Positions 18,232 through 27,696 of a DNA stretch of 64,000 nucleotides are shown piece after piece. A program made the translations under genes and the position numbers. Source of the DNA: Acidobacteriota bacterium (lineage in GTDB: Bacteria > Acidobacteriota > Terriglobia > Bryobacterales > Bryobacteraceae); contig JACTMJ010000022.1 in assembly GCA_014584705.1 (NCBI GenBank), positions 111,613 through 175,612 of the forward strand, given 5' to 3'. The number at the start of each line of letters is the position of its first letter. Within the stretch, counting starts at the first letter, position 1. The notes under the pieces were generated by a model. That model ran no database searches, was not told the origin of the DNA, and was given only the letters and a program-made list of their open reading frames with translations.

Positions 18232-18690
18232 CTAATGCGCGGTGCCGGCGGGGCTGGTGGGACGATCGCCGAGGAGCCGTGCAATCGTCTGCCGGAGCGT
18301 CTTTACCGGAACCGGCTTCGAGAGATACTGGTCAAACCCTCGCTTCAGGATGCGGGAAGCATCGTTGACCATGGCATAGGCGGTAACCGCCACCATCGGG
18401 ACGCTGGCGAATTTCGGATCTTCGCGAACCTTGGATAGGAACTCAAACCCATCCATATAGGGCATCTGGATATCAACGAGCATCACCGCCGGAAGCAGGT
18501 TCTCCAGAACGCGCAGGCCTTCGATGCCGTCCGCAACCGCGACCACCTGGAACTCCGACGGCGACAGCGCGTCCGCAAGCAATTCCCGCGACATCGGGTC
18601 GTCGTCCACGATCAGTACGACCGGGATTCTTGCCCGTTCAGCCAGTTGTTCCCGCGACCGCGGCATCGTTTTCTCTTGAGACAGATTCAT
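18232..18690 (-). CDS. Single-domain (CheY-like) response regulator
   Basis: About 152 residues consisting of one receiver domain and nothing else. VVLIVDDDPMSREL gives the acidic pocket, AVMLVDIQMPYMDG the phosphoacceptor aspartate, VAVTAYA the switch threonine, and YLSKPVPVKTL the conserved lysine. The start at 18690 (MNLSQEKT) was chosen over an ATG at 18666, which has a better purine run (AAGAGA) upstream, so the first eight residues are uncertain. The gene lies 79 bp upstream of the NtrC-type regulator on the same strand, so co-transcription is likely. A phosphorelay shuttle or phosphate sink for the neighbouring kinase is plausible but not shown. Confidence 0.88.
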   Translation of the reverse strand: MNLSQEKTMPRSREQLAERARIPVVLIVDDDPMSRELLADALSPSEFQVVAVADGIEGLRVLENLLPAVMLVDIQMPYMDGFEFLSKVREDPKFASVPMVAVTAYAMVNDASRILKRGFDQYLSKPVPVKTLRQTIARLLGDRPTSPAGTAH

Positions 18691-19054
18691 CGGACGCCGT
18701 TTACTCTCACCGGCGTTCCCGCCGTATTTGATAGCGCTATACCATCTTTTCGCACTATATCCGATATGCCCGCTATACATCGAAACCCCCACCAGCAAGG
18801 CTGATTCATAGAACTCGCTTGTTGGAAGCAGGGCAGATGCCTATTGTTTCAGATTCGAAGGATGGGGGGTTTGCATCCCGCGTGCAGTACCAGGGCAAGC
18901 CGCGATCCAATGATTAACGATTCTAAATTAGTTTACGCGCACGCCAAAAGCAAGAGCGGGTGAGAAATCCGGTCTCTCTCGCGGACGCCCTCAACCCGCG
19001 CGGAATGGGAGAGCAGGTTGAGGATCGTCCCAAGCGAGAATTCCCCATCGACGT
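18691..19054. other. Intergenic region with AT-rich stretch upstream of the CheY-like gene
   Basis: This holds the leader of the single-domain regulator. Between 18725 and 18785 the minus strand carries three TATAG-containing stretches (TATAGCG, TATAGTG, TATAGCG) in an otherwise GC-rich setting, likely promoter DNA. No clear -35 at 17 bp could be assigned, so no hexamers are called. The rest up to the outer-membrane gene shows no gene or strong hairpin. Confidence 0.35.
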
Positions 19055-19681
19055 TCAGAACGTGAAACCCACCAGCACTTCCGCCTGATTGCGATTCGTT
19101 TCCAGCAGGTTCTTCACGCCATCGGCGAAGTTGTTCGTGCCCCAGCGGGTGAAGCGAATCTCGGGGCTGATGCGAACCGCCCCCAGTTTGATTGCGAGTC
19201 CGCCGCCCGCCACGAAGCCGACGTTCTTCGAGTCATCCACCTCGTCGAAATCCTGTCCGGTGACAAAGTTGCCGATCTGGTCAAAACCGCTCCAGTTGCG
19301 GAACGATGCGCCGGCATTCACAAACGGCGCAACCTTGCCGGGCGCCGTCCACTTCAGCATCACGGGAAACTCCCAGGAATTGCCGGCGGTATCCTTCGCG
19401 GGGAAGTTCCCGACGAATCCGCCCGGCCGCCCAAACGAGAAACGCTTGTAAAGCGCATCCGCCTGGACGGAGATGCCGGCGGGGAAATTCACCGATACCG
19501 TTGGCCCAAAGGTGTAGTGCCGGGTGCCGGAGAAGATGTCGCTCCGCTCGTCAGCCTCAATCAGGTCTGTGAGTGGGACTCCCGCCCGAACCCCAATCGA
19601 AATCGGCTTCTGCGCGAGGGCCGGACGCATCCCAGCGCCCGCCGCCAGCAGGAAGAATAGAAATGTACAGATGTTCTTCAT
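19055..19681 (-). CDS. Small outer-membrane beta-barrel protein
   Basis: 208 residues with a signal peptide (first ~23 residues ending ALAQ). After it come alternating hydrophobic/polar strands typical of an eight-stranded OmpA/OprF-like porin fold: GVRAGVPLTDL, YTFGPTVSVNF, ISVQADALYKRF, GFVAGGGLAIKLG and RISPEIRFTRWG. The protein ends in Phe (EVLVGFTF), the usual BAM recognition end. It has no OmpA-type peptidoglycan-binding domain. The role is unknown; small barrels of this kind are often structural or adhesive. It stands alone, with 364 bp upstream of it to the next gene on one side and 368 bp to ftsZ on the other. Confidence 0.85.
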   Translation of the reverse strand: MKNICTFLFFLLAAGAGMRPALAQKPISIGVRAGVPLTDLIEADERSDIFSGTRHYTFGPTVSVNFPAGISVQADALYKRFSFGRPGGFVGNFPAKDTAGNSWEFPVMLKWTAPGKVAPFVNAGASFRNWSGFDQIGNFVTGQDFDEVDDSKNVGFVAGGGLAIKLGAVRISPEIRFTRWGTNNFADGVKNLLETNRNQAEVLVGFTF

Positions 19682-20049
19682 TTTGAATGCGCCCCTTTTT
19701 TCCGGGTAAATGATCCATCATCGATGGGTTCCCGTGGATCGGCTGGCGGCTTGCGAAGGCGTCCTTGGAGCGTTGACCGTTGGTGACGCAGGCAGGCCAG
19801 CAGTTTACATAACTTTGCGTTCACTCTAGCGATCTTGTTTCAAATTCCGGTCTGAGGAAATGCGCGATGGCGCGCGCATTCCCCGGACGCCTGCGCGTGT
19901 GACGGCGGGCCGGACGATCCCGTTTCCCCAGGGCGGGTGAAGCGATCCGGGGCCTGCGAAGCGATCCGGGGCCTGTGACGCAATCCGATGCGCGGTCCGC
20001 TCCCCTTTCCGGCGATGCGGGCTACCTGGCCGCGCGCGGGGGAAGAAAA
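19682..20049. other. Intergenic region between ftsZ and the outer-membrane barrel gene
   Basis: This contains the downstream region of ftsZ and the leader of the barrel gene. The only structure noted is a pair of 18-bp direct repeats at 19939-19975. I see no open frame with coding character, and no intrinsic terminator with a U-tract for ftsZ. Confidence 0.5.
19939..19975. repeat. Tandem 18-bp direct repeat downstream of ftsZ
   Basis: The 18-bp unit GAAGCGATCCGGGGCCTG occurs at 19939-19956 and again, identical, at 19958-19975, separated by one base. It lies 75 bp beyond the ftsZ stop. This may be a simple slippage duplication; no function can be assigned. Confidence 0.8.
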
Positions 20050-21594
20050 TCACGCTCGCGGGATGTTGCCCTGGCGGAGGTAGGCGGGCGTCTCCAGGTC
20101 GTCGAGATCGAAGAGGTTCGAATCGGTCTCCGCCGGATCCGGGTCCGCGGGCGATTCCGAGAAGAGCGGAGTGGCCGCTTCCGCCCCCGCTTCCGCCCCC
20201 GCATTCTCATAAAGGCCCGGCGCAACGAAGCGGTAGTCGAGTTCCGGCTCCTCCACGAGGGTATCCGTCGTGGGGGTTTCGCGCGTTTCGTCCACCGGAA
20301 CGTCCCCGCGCCAGCGCGCCGTATCGGCTGCCGCCGTTTCCACCGGAATTGCGGCGGAAGCGGACGAAGCGCTGAACGCGGCGACGGCATCCTCGACGGA
20401 GGTCACCGTTGCGGAGCGAGGCGCTTCCTGGGAAGAGGCGGCGGGCGGCACGGCCCGTGGCCCGGCCGGCTGGGGCCCGGCGGATGCGGCGGGTTTCGCG
20501 GCAACGGTTCGCGCTGCCACCACAGGCCCCAGGGACGCTGGAGATTGGGACGCTGGGGATTGGGACGCTGTGGGTTGGGCCGCAGCCTGCGGAACATAGG
20601 CGGCCGCCAGCGCTTCGTCAAACGAAGTCGCGATTACCGTCACCTTCACCTTGTCGCCGAAAGCGTCATCCAGGCTGAGGCCGAGATTCACGTGGAGATC
20701 CGGGTTATTGGCGGCTTTCCGGATGAACTCGGTGGCATCGTAGACGTCATGAAGCTGGAGCTTGGGGCTGCCCATCACATGCAGCAGCACAACGCGCGCG
20801 CCGGCGATTCCATGGGCGTCGAGCATCGGGCATTCGATTGCCCGGCGCGCGGCATCCACCACGCTGGCCGCCCCGTCGGCGGTGGCGCTGCCCAGGCGCA
20901 CTGTGCCCATGCCGGAAAGGGTCGCCTTGACGTCGGAAAAATCGCGATTGATGATGCCGGGGCGGAGCACGATATCGCCGATGCCGTTGACGGTTTGCGC
21001 CAGCACGTCGTCCACCATGCGCAGCGCATCCTTGAAACTGGTTCCGCGCGGGGCAATGTCGAGCAGACGGTCGTTCGGCACGATCAGCACGTTATCGAGC
21101 ACCTGAGCGAGTTCTTCCAGGCCCTTCTCGGCAACCTCCATCTTGCGCGGGCCCTCGAAGGAGAACGGCCGGGTGACGATTCCGATGGTGAGAGCGTTCA
21201 TCTCCCTGGCGAGCGACGCAATTACGGGCGCCGCCCCGGTGCCCGTGCCGCCGCCGAGGCCCGCCGCGAGGATCACGAGATCGGCACCGTCGAGGATTTC
21301 GAGGATCGCTTCGGTATCGTCGAGCGCCGATTGCCGCCCGACGGCGGGATTGGCCCCGGTGCCGCGGCCCCCTGTGGTCCTGGCGCCGAGGAGGTGCTTG
21401 TTGGCGACGGGCGAAGCGTCGAGCGCGCGATGGTCCGTGTTCAGAATGTAGTATTCCGCGCCTTCCGGGCCCTGTTCCACGATGCGGGAAACCGCGTTCG
21501 AGCCAGCGCCGCCAATGCCGATCACCTTGATCCGGGTGGGGGCGTGCGAATCTTCCTGGATCTCAAATTTCAGATTGTCGAAAGCGGCATCCAT
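20050..21594 (-). CDS. ftsZ: Cell division protein FtsZ
   Basis: 514 residues. The start at 21594 follows GGGAG and places the GTPase domain at the expected distance. The tubulin signature GGGTGTG is at residues 114-120 and the T7 synergy motif NRDFSD at 216-221, so GTP binding and hydrolysis should be intact. After the globular core (to about 330) comes an unusually long Ala/Pro/Ser-rich linker of about 150 residues containing an SQSPA repeat. The C-terminal peptide DDLETPAYLRQGNIPR, which binds FtsA and other membrane tethers, ends the protein. FtsZ polymerises into the division ring. The gene is last in the dcw cluster, 88 bp after ftsA. Confidence 0.98.
   Translation of the reverse strand: MDAAFDNLKFEIQEDSHAPTRIKVIGIGGAGSNAVSRIVEQGPEGAEYYILNTDHRALDASPVANKHLLGARTTGGRGTGANPAVGRQSALDDTEAILEILDGADLVILAAGLGGGTGTGAAPVIASLAREMNALTIGIVTRPFSFEGPRKMEVAEKGLEELAQVLDNVLIVPNDRLLDIAPRGTSFKDALRMVDDVLAQTVNGIGDIVLRPGIINRDFSDVKATLSGMGTVRLGSATADGAASVVDAARRAIECPMLDAHGIAGARVVLLHVMGSPKLQLHDVYDATEFIRKAANNPDLHVNLGLSLDDAFGDKVKVTVIATSFDEALAAAYVPQAAAQPTASQSPASQSPASLGPVVAARTVAAKPAASAGPQPAGPRAVPPAASSQEAPRSATVTSVEDAVAAFSASSASAAIPVETAAADTARWRGDVPVDETRETPTTDTLVEEPELDYRFVAPGLYENAGAEAGAEAATPLFSESPADPDPAETDSNLFDLDDLETPAYLRQGNIPRA
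20532..20576. repeat. 15-bp tandem repeats inside the ftsZ linker
   Basis: Three 15-bp units (20532-20546, 20547-20561, 20562-20576) share GGGACGCTG followed by a GATTGG- or GGGTT-like end. On the coding strand they give repeated SQSPA residues in the disordered linker. Being in frame, length changes here would not disrupt FtsZ. Confidence 0.85.
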
Positions 21595-21682
21595 GGGTTT
21601 CTCCCGTGCGCGCGGCACTCATATTTAAGGTTTCACGAATGTGTCTTGCTTTCAAGACATTTTCTATGCGGTTTGTTTCAGT

Positions 21683-22882
21683 TTAGCCGAAGAGGCGGGC
21701 GATCAACCCCTCCTGCTCCCGGCGGCTTTTCTCTTGCGCGCGCAGCCGGGAGGCATACATGGCCAAGCCCACCGCAGTGCTCCAGGAAGCATGATTCACG
21801 GCATCCGGCAGATCGCGCACCCCAATCGGCACCGCGAGCCGCGCCGGGCAGTTGAGCACCTGTTCGGCCAGATCGCAAATCCCCGGCAGGAGCGCGCCGC
21901 CCCCCGCGATGACGATGCCCGTTCCCAGGTTCTCCGCCATCCCCACGGAAGCCAACTGCTGCCGCACCATCTCCATCAGTTCCCTGCCCCGCTCCTGAAG
22001 CACATAGTTCAGGAAGCGGCGCTCCCGCTCTCTCCGGCCCTGCCCGTTCAGCGGGGGCAATTCAATGACGCTGTTGTCCGCGGTAAGCCCGACGAGCGCA
22101 CAGCCGTATTCGATTTTCACCCGTTCCGCATCGGGCGGCGACACTTGCAATCCGCGGGCGACATCGCGGGTAAAGTGCTCCGCGGAGATGGGCAGCGTGG
22201 AGCTGTGGACAAGGATGTCCTTCCAATAGACGATCACTTCGGTGTTGTGCAGACCGATGTCGATCAGCGCAACGCCGTCCTGACGGTCTTCAGGCAGGAT
22301 GGAAGCGAGCGCCGTTGCGACGGGCTCAAAAACGGTGTCTTCAATTTCGAGATAGGCCTGATTGCAGATGCCGATGAGGTTCTCATGGTCGCTTTTGGAA
22401 GTAACGATGATATGGACGTTCGCCTCCAGAAAGCTGCCGGGGATGCCGCGCGGGTCGCGGTACTCCGCGTCTTCATCCACGGTGAAGAATTGCGGGAAGA
22501 CTTGCAGAATCATCTGGTCTTCCATGAATTGCAGGCCGCAGGCCTTCTCAATGGCGCGATTCACGTCGAGCTGGTCAATCTCGCGCCGGTGGCCCAGTTC
22601 GCGCACGCCTCTGCTGTTCAGGCTGCGGACGGTGGGGCCGCCAATCCCGAGCACCGCCGATTCAATCGGCACTCCCGCCGCGGCCTCGGTCCGCGAGAGC
22701 AGCAAGCGAATGGCGCCCAGCAGCGCGTTGGGGTCGGTAACGCGGCCCTTCTGCCAGCCGGAGGAAGGGACTTCCTCGCTCGCCAGGTAGCGCAGCGAAC
22801 TGCGTTCCATCGCTGCGGCGAAACAGCGCAAGTGGTGGCTGCCAAGATCGATTCCAACAACGGTATTCCGCTTCTCACTCAC
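21683..22882 (-). CDS. ftsA: Cell division protein FtsA
   Basis: 399 residues of the actin/Hsp70 ATPase fold. It begins with the phosphate-1 motif VVGIDLGSHHLRC, has phosphate-2 as VALIDIGLHNTEV and the adenosine motif IVIAGGGALLPG. The family-specific 1C subdomain lies between phosphate 1 and phosphate 2. The last residues EGLIARLFG form the amphipathic helix that anchors FtsA, and hence FtsZ, to the inner membrane. The ATG at 22882 overlaps the ftsQ stop by 8 bp, indicating translational coupling. FtsA recruits downstream divisome proteins and acts in signalling to FtsQLB/FtsWI. It is typical in length for the family. Confidence 0.97.
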   Translation of the reverse strand: MSEKRNTVVGIDLGSHHLRCFAAAMERSSLRYLASEEVPSSGWQKGRVTDPNALLGAIRLLLSRTEAAAGVPIESAVLGIGGPTVRSLNSRGVRELGHRREIDQLDVNRAIEKACGLQFMEDQMILQVFPQFFTVDEDAEYRDPRGIPGSFLEANVHIIVTSKSDHENLIGICNQAYLEIEDTVFEPVATALASILPEDRQDGVALIDIGLHNTEVIVYWKDILVHSSTLPISAEHFTRDVARGLQVSPPDAERVKIEYGCALVGLTADNSVIELPPLNGQGRRERERRFLNYVLQERGRELMEMVRQQLASVGMAENLGTGIVIAGGGALLPGICDLAEQVLNCPARLAVPIGVRDLPDAVNHASWSTAVGLAMYASRLRAQEKSRREQEGLIARLFG

Positions 22883-23789
22883 CGTTCAGCCCTTCTCTGG
22901 AGGAGATGATCTGATTCTCCAGACGCATGTTGAACAGGTTGGCTTGCGGGTTCGCCTTCATTAGCTCCGGAAGGCGTTCCAGAAAGGTCTTCACGCGTTC
23001 CAGGTACTTGGCGCGGCCCAGAATCAGCGTCATATTCTTGCCCTCGATCGAAAAGCTGATCCGGAGGTAGGCGGGATCGGAAACGTCGATCTCGCTGAAG
23101 CCGATATGAAGCGGCTGCAACTCCGATTGCACGGTGGAAACAAGTTCCGCCCGCGCCTGGCGATAGTCCACGGATTGATCGAAGTTCAGCCCGAAAACAA
23201 CCGGGAGATCGAAGGCGCCTTGGCGGGGCCGGCGCATCAGAACGCCGTTCCGGTCCAGCAGCATCATCTGGTAGGCGTCTCCGCGGCGGCCGGTGGCGAT
23301 GGCCGCCACGGCCACCGGCACGCGCTCCCGCACCACCACCTGCAACCGATCCGGCCACAGCCGCGAGACACTGGCCTGCTCCACCCAATCGATGGCGAGC
23401 AGTTGCTCGCGCCGGGCTTCGAGCGGCAGCAGATAGAGGCTGCGGCCCACATCGGGCTCGAAAATCGCGAACAACTCCTGCGCCTCCACGTGCTCCGCGC
23501 CCACCAGTTCAATGGGTCCGTCGGCAATCACCAGCCCATTCTTCGAAAAGGGCCGCAGCGTGAAGCGGTGGTCCGTGGCGAGGAAGGTATCCATTTGAAC
23601 GACCAGCGCGACAGCGGCCATGACGACCATCAGAAAGAACAGAAATACGACGGCCAGCAGAACCCGCTTCCTGCCGCGGGTTTCCGGATTCGCGCGTGCG
23701 GCCGCCCTCGAACGACGGGGCCGCGCTTCCAGGTCTGGAAGTTGCTCGTCTTCGAATTCCAGCGTGCGGCTTTCGCGGGATCTGGCCAT
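22875..23789 (-). CDS. ftsQ: Cell division protein FtsQ (POTRA-domain)
   Basis: 304 residues. The start at 23789 has AAGGGA upstream. A basic, cytoplasmic N-terminus of about 42 residues precedes one transmembrane helix (about 43-65, VLLAVVFLFFLMVVMAAVALVV). A POTRA domain follows (about 75-145), then the FtsQ/DivIB beta domain with ASVSRLWPDRLQVVVRERVPVA, the typical family signature, and LRISFSIEGKNMTLILG. It scaffolds FtsL and FtsB in the periplasm. It lies 173 bp downstream of murC, the longest internal gap in the dcw run, so an internal promoter for ftsQAZ is possible, although I see no good hexamers. Confidence 0.93.
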   Translation of the reverse strand: MARSRESRTLEFEDEQLPDLEARPRRSRAAARANPETRGRKRVLLAVVFLFFLMVVMAAVALVVQMDTFLATDHRFTLRPFSKNGLVIADGPIELVGAEHVEAQELFAIFEPDVGRSLYLLPLEARREQLLAIDWVEQASVSRLWPDRLQVVVRERVPVAVAAIATGRRGDAYQMMLLDRNGVLMRRPRQGAFDLPVVFGLNFDQSVDYRQARAELVSTVQSELQPLHIGFSEIDVSDPAYLRISFSIEGKNMTLILGRAKYLERVKTFLERLPELMKANPQANLFNMRLENQIISSREGLNGE

Positions 23790-23962
23790 TTCGTTCCCTT
23801 CTCGCCCGCGCAAAGAACGGGCGGAAATTCGCGCGCCGTCCCGTTCCGGGCGAGTTTCAGCCGAAACAGGACTGCGCCTGATTGTTCTATCGTCACTCGT
23901 TTGTCCGCCCCGCCGCAACGCCCCGCCTAAACGCGGAGCCGGCGGACGGCGCACCACGATAC

Positions 23963-25390
23963 CTAGTCAACCGGCGAGGATTCCCGCGCCCGCAAAACTT
24001 CCGGCGATGGCGCGAGCGCCCGCTCCAGAAGACTGAGAATGAGTTCCCCGGTCTGGCTAACGCTGCCAGCGCCCATGGTAACGATCACGTCGCCCGGTTC
24101 CGCCAGCGCGCAAAGCGCTTCCGCGCCGGCCTCCAGGGACTCCGCGAACTGCGCGCCCCGATTGCCGAACTCGCGCATGCGCTCCGCCAGCCGCTCTGAA
24201 GTGACACCCGGCAGGGGCGGCTCGCTGGCCGCATAAATGGGAACGACGCACACGGTGGTGGCGAGGTTGAAGCAACCCGCGAAGTCGTCCAGCAATTGCT
24301 GCGTGCGCGAATAGCGGTGCGGCTGAAAGAGCACGTGGATGCGGTTGAACTGCGTTACCCGCAGCGCCTCCAGCGTGGCGCGAATCTCGGTGGGATGGTG
24401 GGCGTAATCGTCCACGACGGAGACGCCGTTCACGGCGCCCTTGAGCTGAAAGCGGCGGTCCACGCCCTCGTAGGCCGCAATGCCCTGGCGGATGCTTTCC
24501 GCGCCCACCTCCAACTCAAGCGCGGCGGCGACGGCGGCGGTAGCATTGAGGACGTTGTGGAAGCCGGGCACGTTCAACCGGAAATCGCCGAGAGAGCGGC
24601 CGCGAAACTCCAGCCGGAAGGCGCTGCCCATGCCCACGAACTCCCAGCTTGCAATGCGCAAATCGGCCTGCGCGCCCACACCGTAAGTGATCGTGCGGCG
24701 CTGGACCCGCGGCAGAATCTGCTGGATATTGGGGTCGTCCAGACAGAGGATGGCCGCGCCGTAGAAGGGCACCTTGTTGATGAATTCGACGAAGGCGTCG
24801 CGGATCTCATCGAGCGATCCGTAGTGGTCGAGATGCTCAAGGTCGATGTTGGTGACGATCGCCACGATCGGCGACAGCTTGAGGAAAGAGCGGTCGCTCT
24901 CGTCGGATTCAACCACCAGAAAGTCGCTCTTGCCAACGCGCGCGTTTGAGCCGCCGAAGGTGCTGACGCGCCCGCCCACGACCACCGTGGGATCCAGTTG
25001 TGCCTGGCTCAATACCGTTGCCACCATGGTCGTCGTCGTGGTCTTGCCATGGCTGCCCGCCACGGCCACGCCGAACTTGAGGCGCATCAACTCGGCCAGC
25101 AATTCCCCGCGCGGGATCACGGGGATGCCCAGCGAGCGCGCTTCCCGCACTTCGGGGTTCGACGCGTCGAGCGCGGAAGTCGTGACGAGCACTTTGGCGT
25201 CCCGCACGTTGGAAGCGGCATGCCCCAGAAAGAAGGTGGCGCCCAGGCGTTCCAGCCGTTCGGTGATAGGGGTGGCGCGCAGGTCGGAGCCGCTGATGCG
25301 GTAGCCCAGATTCAGGAGCACCTCCGCGATCCCGCTCATTCCGATACCGCCGATGCCCACGAAATGAATGTGCTGTGGTTTGAAAAACAT
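23963..25390 (-). CDS. murC: UDP-N-acetylmuramate--L-alanine ligase
   Basis: 475 residues. MurC adds L-Ala to UDP-MurNAc using ATP. Visible features are the N-terminal UDP-binding glycine loop ([18 protein letters not shown]), the ATP P-loop [10 protein letters not shown] at 111-120, the central [12 protein letters not shown], and the [10 protein letters not shown] motif characteristic of MurC. The C-terminal domain has [13 protein letters not shown]. All three Mur-ligase domains are intact and the length is normal. It follows murG by 65 bp. murB and ddl, which often lie between murC and ftsQ, are not here. Confidence 0.98.
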   Translation of the reverse strand: MFFKPQHIHFVGIGGIGMSGIAEVLLNLGYRISGSDLRATPITERLERLGATFFLGHAASNVRDAKVLVTTSALDASNPEVREARSLGIPVIPRGELLAELMRLKFGVAVAGSHGKTTTTTMVATVLSQAQLDPTVVVGGRVSTFGGSNARVGKSDFLVVESDESDRSFLKLSPIVAIVTNIDLEHLDHYGSLDEIRDAFVEFINKVPFYGAAILCLDDPNIQQILPRVQRRTITYGVGAQADLRIASWEFVGMGSAFRLEFRGRSLGDFRLNVPGFHNVLNATAAVAAALELEVGAESIRQGIAAYEGVDRRFQLKGAVNGVSVVDDYAHHPTEIRATLEALRVTQFNRIHVLFQPHRYSRTQQLLDDFAGCFNLATTVCVVPIYAASEPPLPGVTSERLAERMREFGNRGAQFAESLEAGAEALCALAEPGDVIVTMGAGSVSQTGELILSLLERALAPSPEVLRARESSPVD

Positions 25391-25455
25391 CGTGTTGCGC
25401 CGCCTCCATCGTACCGGCGAATCGAGGCTGGCACGGGAGCGGACCGCTCGCGGTT

Positions 25456-26532
25456 CTATTGCGACGCAGCCTCCTTTTCCAGAATATCGGCAGCGGTCTG
25501 GGCCGCGCCGCGCCGGGCGAACGCACCGGCCCGGGTTCCCATCGCGGAGAGCGCGGCGGGGTTCCGGAACAGGCGCAGCGCTTCGGCCGCAAGCCGTTCT
25601 CCGCTGAGACCACTTTCTTCAATCAGCAGCGCCGCCCCAGCGTTCGCCAGCACCCGCGCATTCTTAAGCTGATGCTCGTCCGCCGCGCGCGGGAAAGGAA
25701 CGAGAATCGCCGGCTTCCGCGCTGCCGCGAGTTCGGCCACCGCGCCCGCGCCCGAGCGGCCCACGATGAGATCCGCTTGCTCGAAGATTGCGGGCATATC
25801 GTCGACGAAGGAGAACACTTCGCCGTCGAGGCCCGTCGCGGCGAATGCCGCGGAAATCTCTTCCGCCTGCGAACGCCCGGCCTGGTGCAGGATGCGGACG
25901 GGAACGTCCGCCGCGGCAAAATGCGGCCACGCTTCCCGCATCGCGGCGTTGAGCGCGGCCGAACCCTGGCTGCCCCCGGTTACGAAGAGCGTGAAGGGGG
26001 GCGCGGCCGCGCGTTGCGGCATGGCGAAGAAGGCCTCCCGCACGGGCACGCCGGTAAGCTCCGCGACGCCGGGAGGAAAGTACCCGGCGGTCTCTTCAAA
26101 GTTGACGAGGGCTTTGCGCACGATCTTCGCGGTCCACCGGGCGGTGAGGCCCGGATACGCATTCGGCTCCATGATCACCATCGGAGTTCCGCTGAGTCTG
26201 CCAGCCGCCATCACCGGACCCGAAACGTAGCCGCCCATGCTGAAAATCACGTGGGGACGAAAGGCCCGGATCTCGCCCGCCGCCGAAATCACCGAACCGG
26301 GCAGCAGAGCGATGCTTCGCACCGCGTTCACCAGACCGACGCGGTTCAGCCCCTGCACGCGCAGATAACGAATCTCAAATCCATGCCGGGGCACAAGGCG
26401 GGCTTCCATCCCGCGCTCCACGCCCAGGAAGAGCGTTTCATGCCCGCGGCGGCGCATCTCCTCCGCCACCGCCAGCGCGGGGATGACATGGCCGCCGGTT
26501 CCCCCGCCCGCAAATAGGATTCGATACGGCAT
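25456..26532 (-). CDS. murG: UDP-N-acetylglucosamine--N-acetylmuramyl-(pentapeptide) pyrophosphoryl-undecaprenol N-acetylglucosamine transferase
   Basis: 358 residues from the ATG at 26532; a TTG at 26547 with GGGAG nearby would add five residues. It is a GT-B glycosyltransferase that converts lipid I to lipid II on the cytoplasmic face. G-loops are present: [20 protein letters not shown] at the N-terminus and [12 protein letters not shown] in the middle. The nucleotide-sugar site has [13 protein letters not shown] and the C-terminal [12 protein letters not shown]. Length and motifs are normal. It sits between ftsW and murC on the same strand. Confidence 0.98.
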   Translation of the reverse strand: MPYRILFAGGGTGGHVIPALAVAEEMRRRGHETLFLGVERGMEARLVPRHGFEIRYLRVQGLNRVGLVNAVRSIALLPGSVISAAGEIRAFRPHVIFSMGGYVSGPVMAAGRLSGTPMVIMEPNAYPGLTARWTAKIVRKALVNFEETAGYFPPGVAELTGVPVREAFFAMPQRAAAPPFTLFVTGGSQGSAALNAAMREAWPHFAAADVPVRILHQAGRSQAEEISAAFAATGLDGEVFSFVDDMPAIFEQADLIVGRSGAGAVAELAAARKPAILVPFPRAADEHQLKNARVLANAGAALLIEESGLSGERLAAEALRLFRNPAALSAMGTRAGAFARRGAAQTAADILEKEAASQ

Positions 26533-26556
26533 TCGCTCCGAGACCAAATCTCCCTT

Positions 26557-27696
26557 CTAATGGGCCCGCTCGCTGACGCTCAGCAGCAGGCCGAAGCAAA
26601 TCATCGAACTCAGCAGGGAGCTTCCTCCGTAGCTGATCATGGGCAACGGAATCCCTTTCGTGGGGGCGATACCGAGCACGACGCTGATATTCATCAACGC
26701 CTGAAAAACGAGCATCACCGTGACACCGAGGGCCAGGTACCGGCCAAACAGGTCGTCCGCGCGGAGAAAAATTCGAATCCCCCGCCAGCCAATGGCGAGA
26801 AACAAGATGAGGGTAAAGATCGAACCGAGCAGACCCAGTTCCTCGCCGACCACGGCGTAAATGAAGTCCGTATGCACCTCGGGCACGTAGAGCAGCTTCT
26901 GTTTGCCTTCCATCAGCCCCAATCCGGTAAGCCCCCCGGCGCCGATGGCGACGACGGATTGCGTCACCTGATAGCCGGCGTCCCTGCCCTTCTTGCGGTT
27001 CTGCGCTTCGTAATCGTCGGCCCACTCGGGGTGGATCGTGCGGATGATCTTCAGTTGCGGATCGAAGAACCCGACGACCCGGAAGACCCGGTAGGGCTTG
27101 AAAGCGATCGCCGCAACCAGGCCGAGGCAGGCAAGGGCCACGGCGATTCCCATGTACCGCCACTTCAACCCCGCGACAAAAAAGAGCAGCACGGCGGTGA
27201 TCACCAGGACGACAGAGGTTCCCAGGTCTCCGAATGAAACCGCCGCGCCCAGGATGCCGACGGCGATGGAAGCGGGCAGCACGGTGTGGCGATCGTTGAT
27301 GGCCTTCATCCTCCGGGCGAGGAAATATGCGCAGAAGATGATCAGCGCGGGCTTCGCGAACTCGGAAGGCTGCACCTGAAAGCCGCCCATGCGAATCCAG
27401 CGGTGCGCGCCGCGGTCAAGCAGCATTGCGGCGACAACGGCAATGGTGACGCCCCCCATCAGGAGCAAGGCCACCGCCGGCCGGTTCCATTGGCGAAAGT
27501 CGAGCCGATGCAGAAACAGCATGATTGGCACGCCCAGAACGGCGAAGATCGCCTGGCGCCCGATATAGTGCCATTCGCCCGCGCCCCGCAGGCCGCCGAC
27601 CACGGAACCGGCGCTGTAGCACACCACAAAGCCGAAGGCCATCAGCGCGACAATGCAGCCAAACAGGATCCAATCCGTCTCTCGGGCACGGGTCAT
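26557..27696 (-). CDS. ftsW: Peptidoglycan glycosyltransferase FtsW (SEDS family)
   Basis: 379 residues with about ten membrane helices. Family features are IRMGGFQVQPSEFAKPALI, GDLGTSVVL, the large periplasmic loop with YQVTQSVVAIGAGGLTG, and PEVHTDFIYAVVGEELG. The last is the conserved SEDS region containing the catalytic-site residues. A late segment GIPLPMISYGGSSLL is typical of FtsW/RodA/SpoVE. In the dcw context, beside ftsI, the assignment to FtsW over RodA is secure. An ideal AAGGAGG precedes the ATG at 27696, which overlaps the murD stop by 4 bp (ATGA), implying coupled translation. Confidence 0.97.
   Translation of the reverse strand: MTRARETDWILFGCIVALMAFGFVVCYSAGSVVGGLRGAGEWHYIGRQAIFAVLGVPIMLFLHRLDFRQWNRPAVALLLMGGVTIAVVAAMLLDRGAHRWIRMGGFQVQPSEFAKPALIIFCAYFLARRMKAINDRHTVLPASIAVGILGAAVSFGDLGTSVVLVITAVLLFFVAGLKWRYMGIAVALACLGLVAAIAFKPYRVFRVVGFFDPQLKIIRTIHPEWADDYEAQNRKKGRDAGYQVTQSVVAIGAGGLTGLGLMEGKQKLLYVPEVHTDFIYAVVGEELGLLGSIFTLILFLAIGWRGIRIFLRADDLFGRYLALGVTVMLVFQALMNISVVLGIAPTKGIPLPMISYGGSSLLSSMICFGLLLSVSERAH

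Noticed and set aside
21593..22885. Frameshift or gene loss at the ftsQ/ftsA overlap
   Set aside because: The 8-bp overlap is in different frames with intact proteins on both sides, as is usual for coupled dcw genes.
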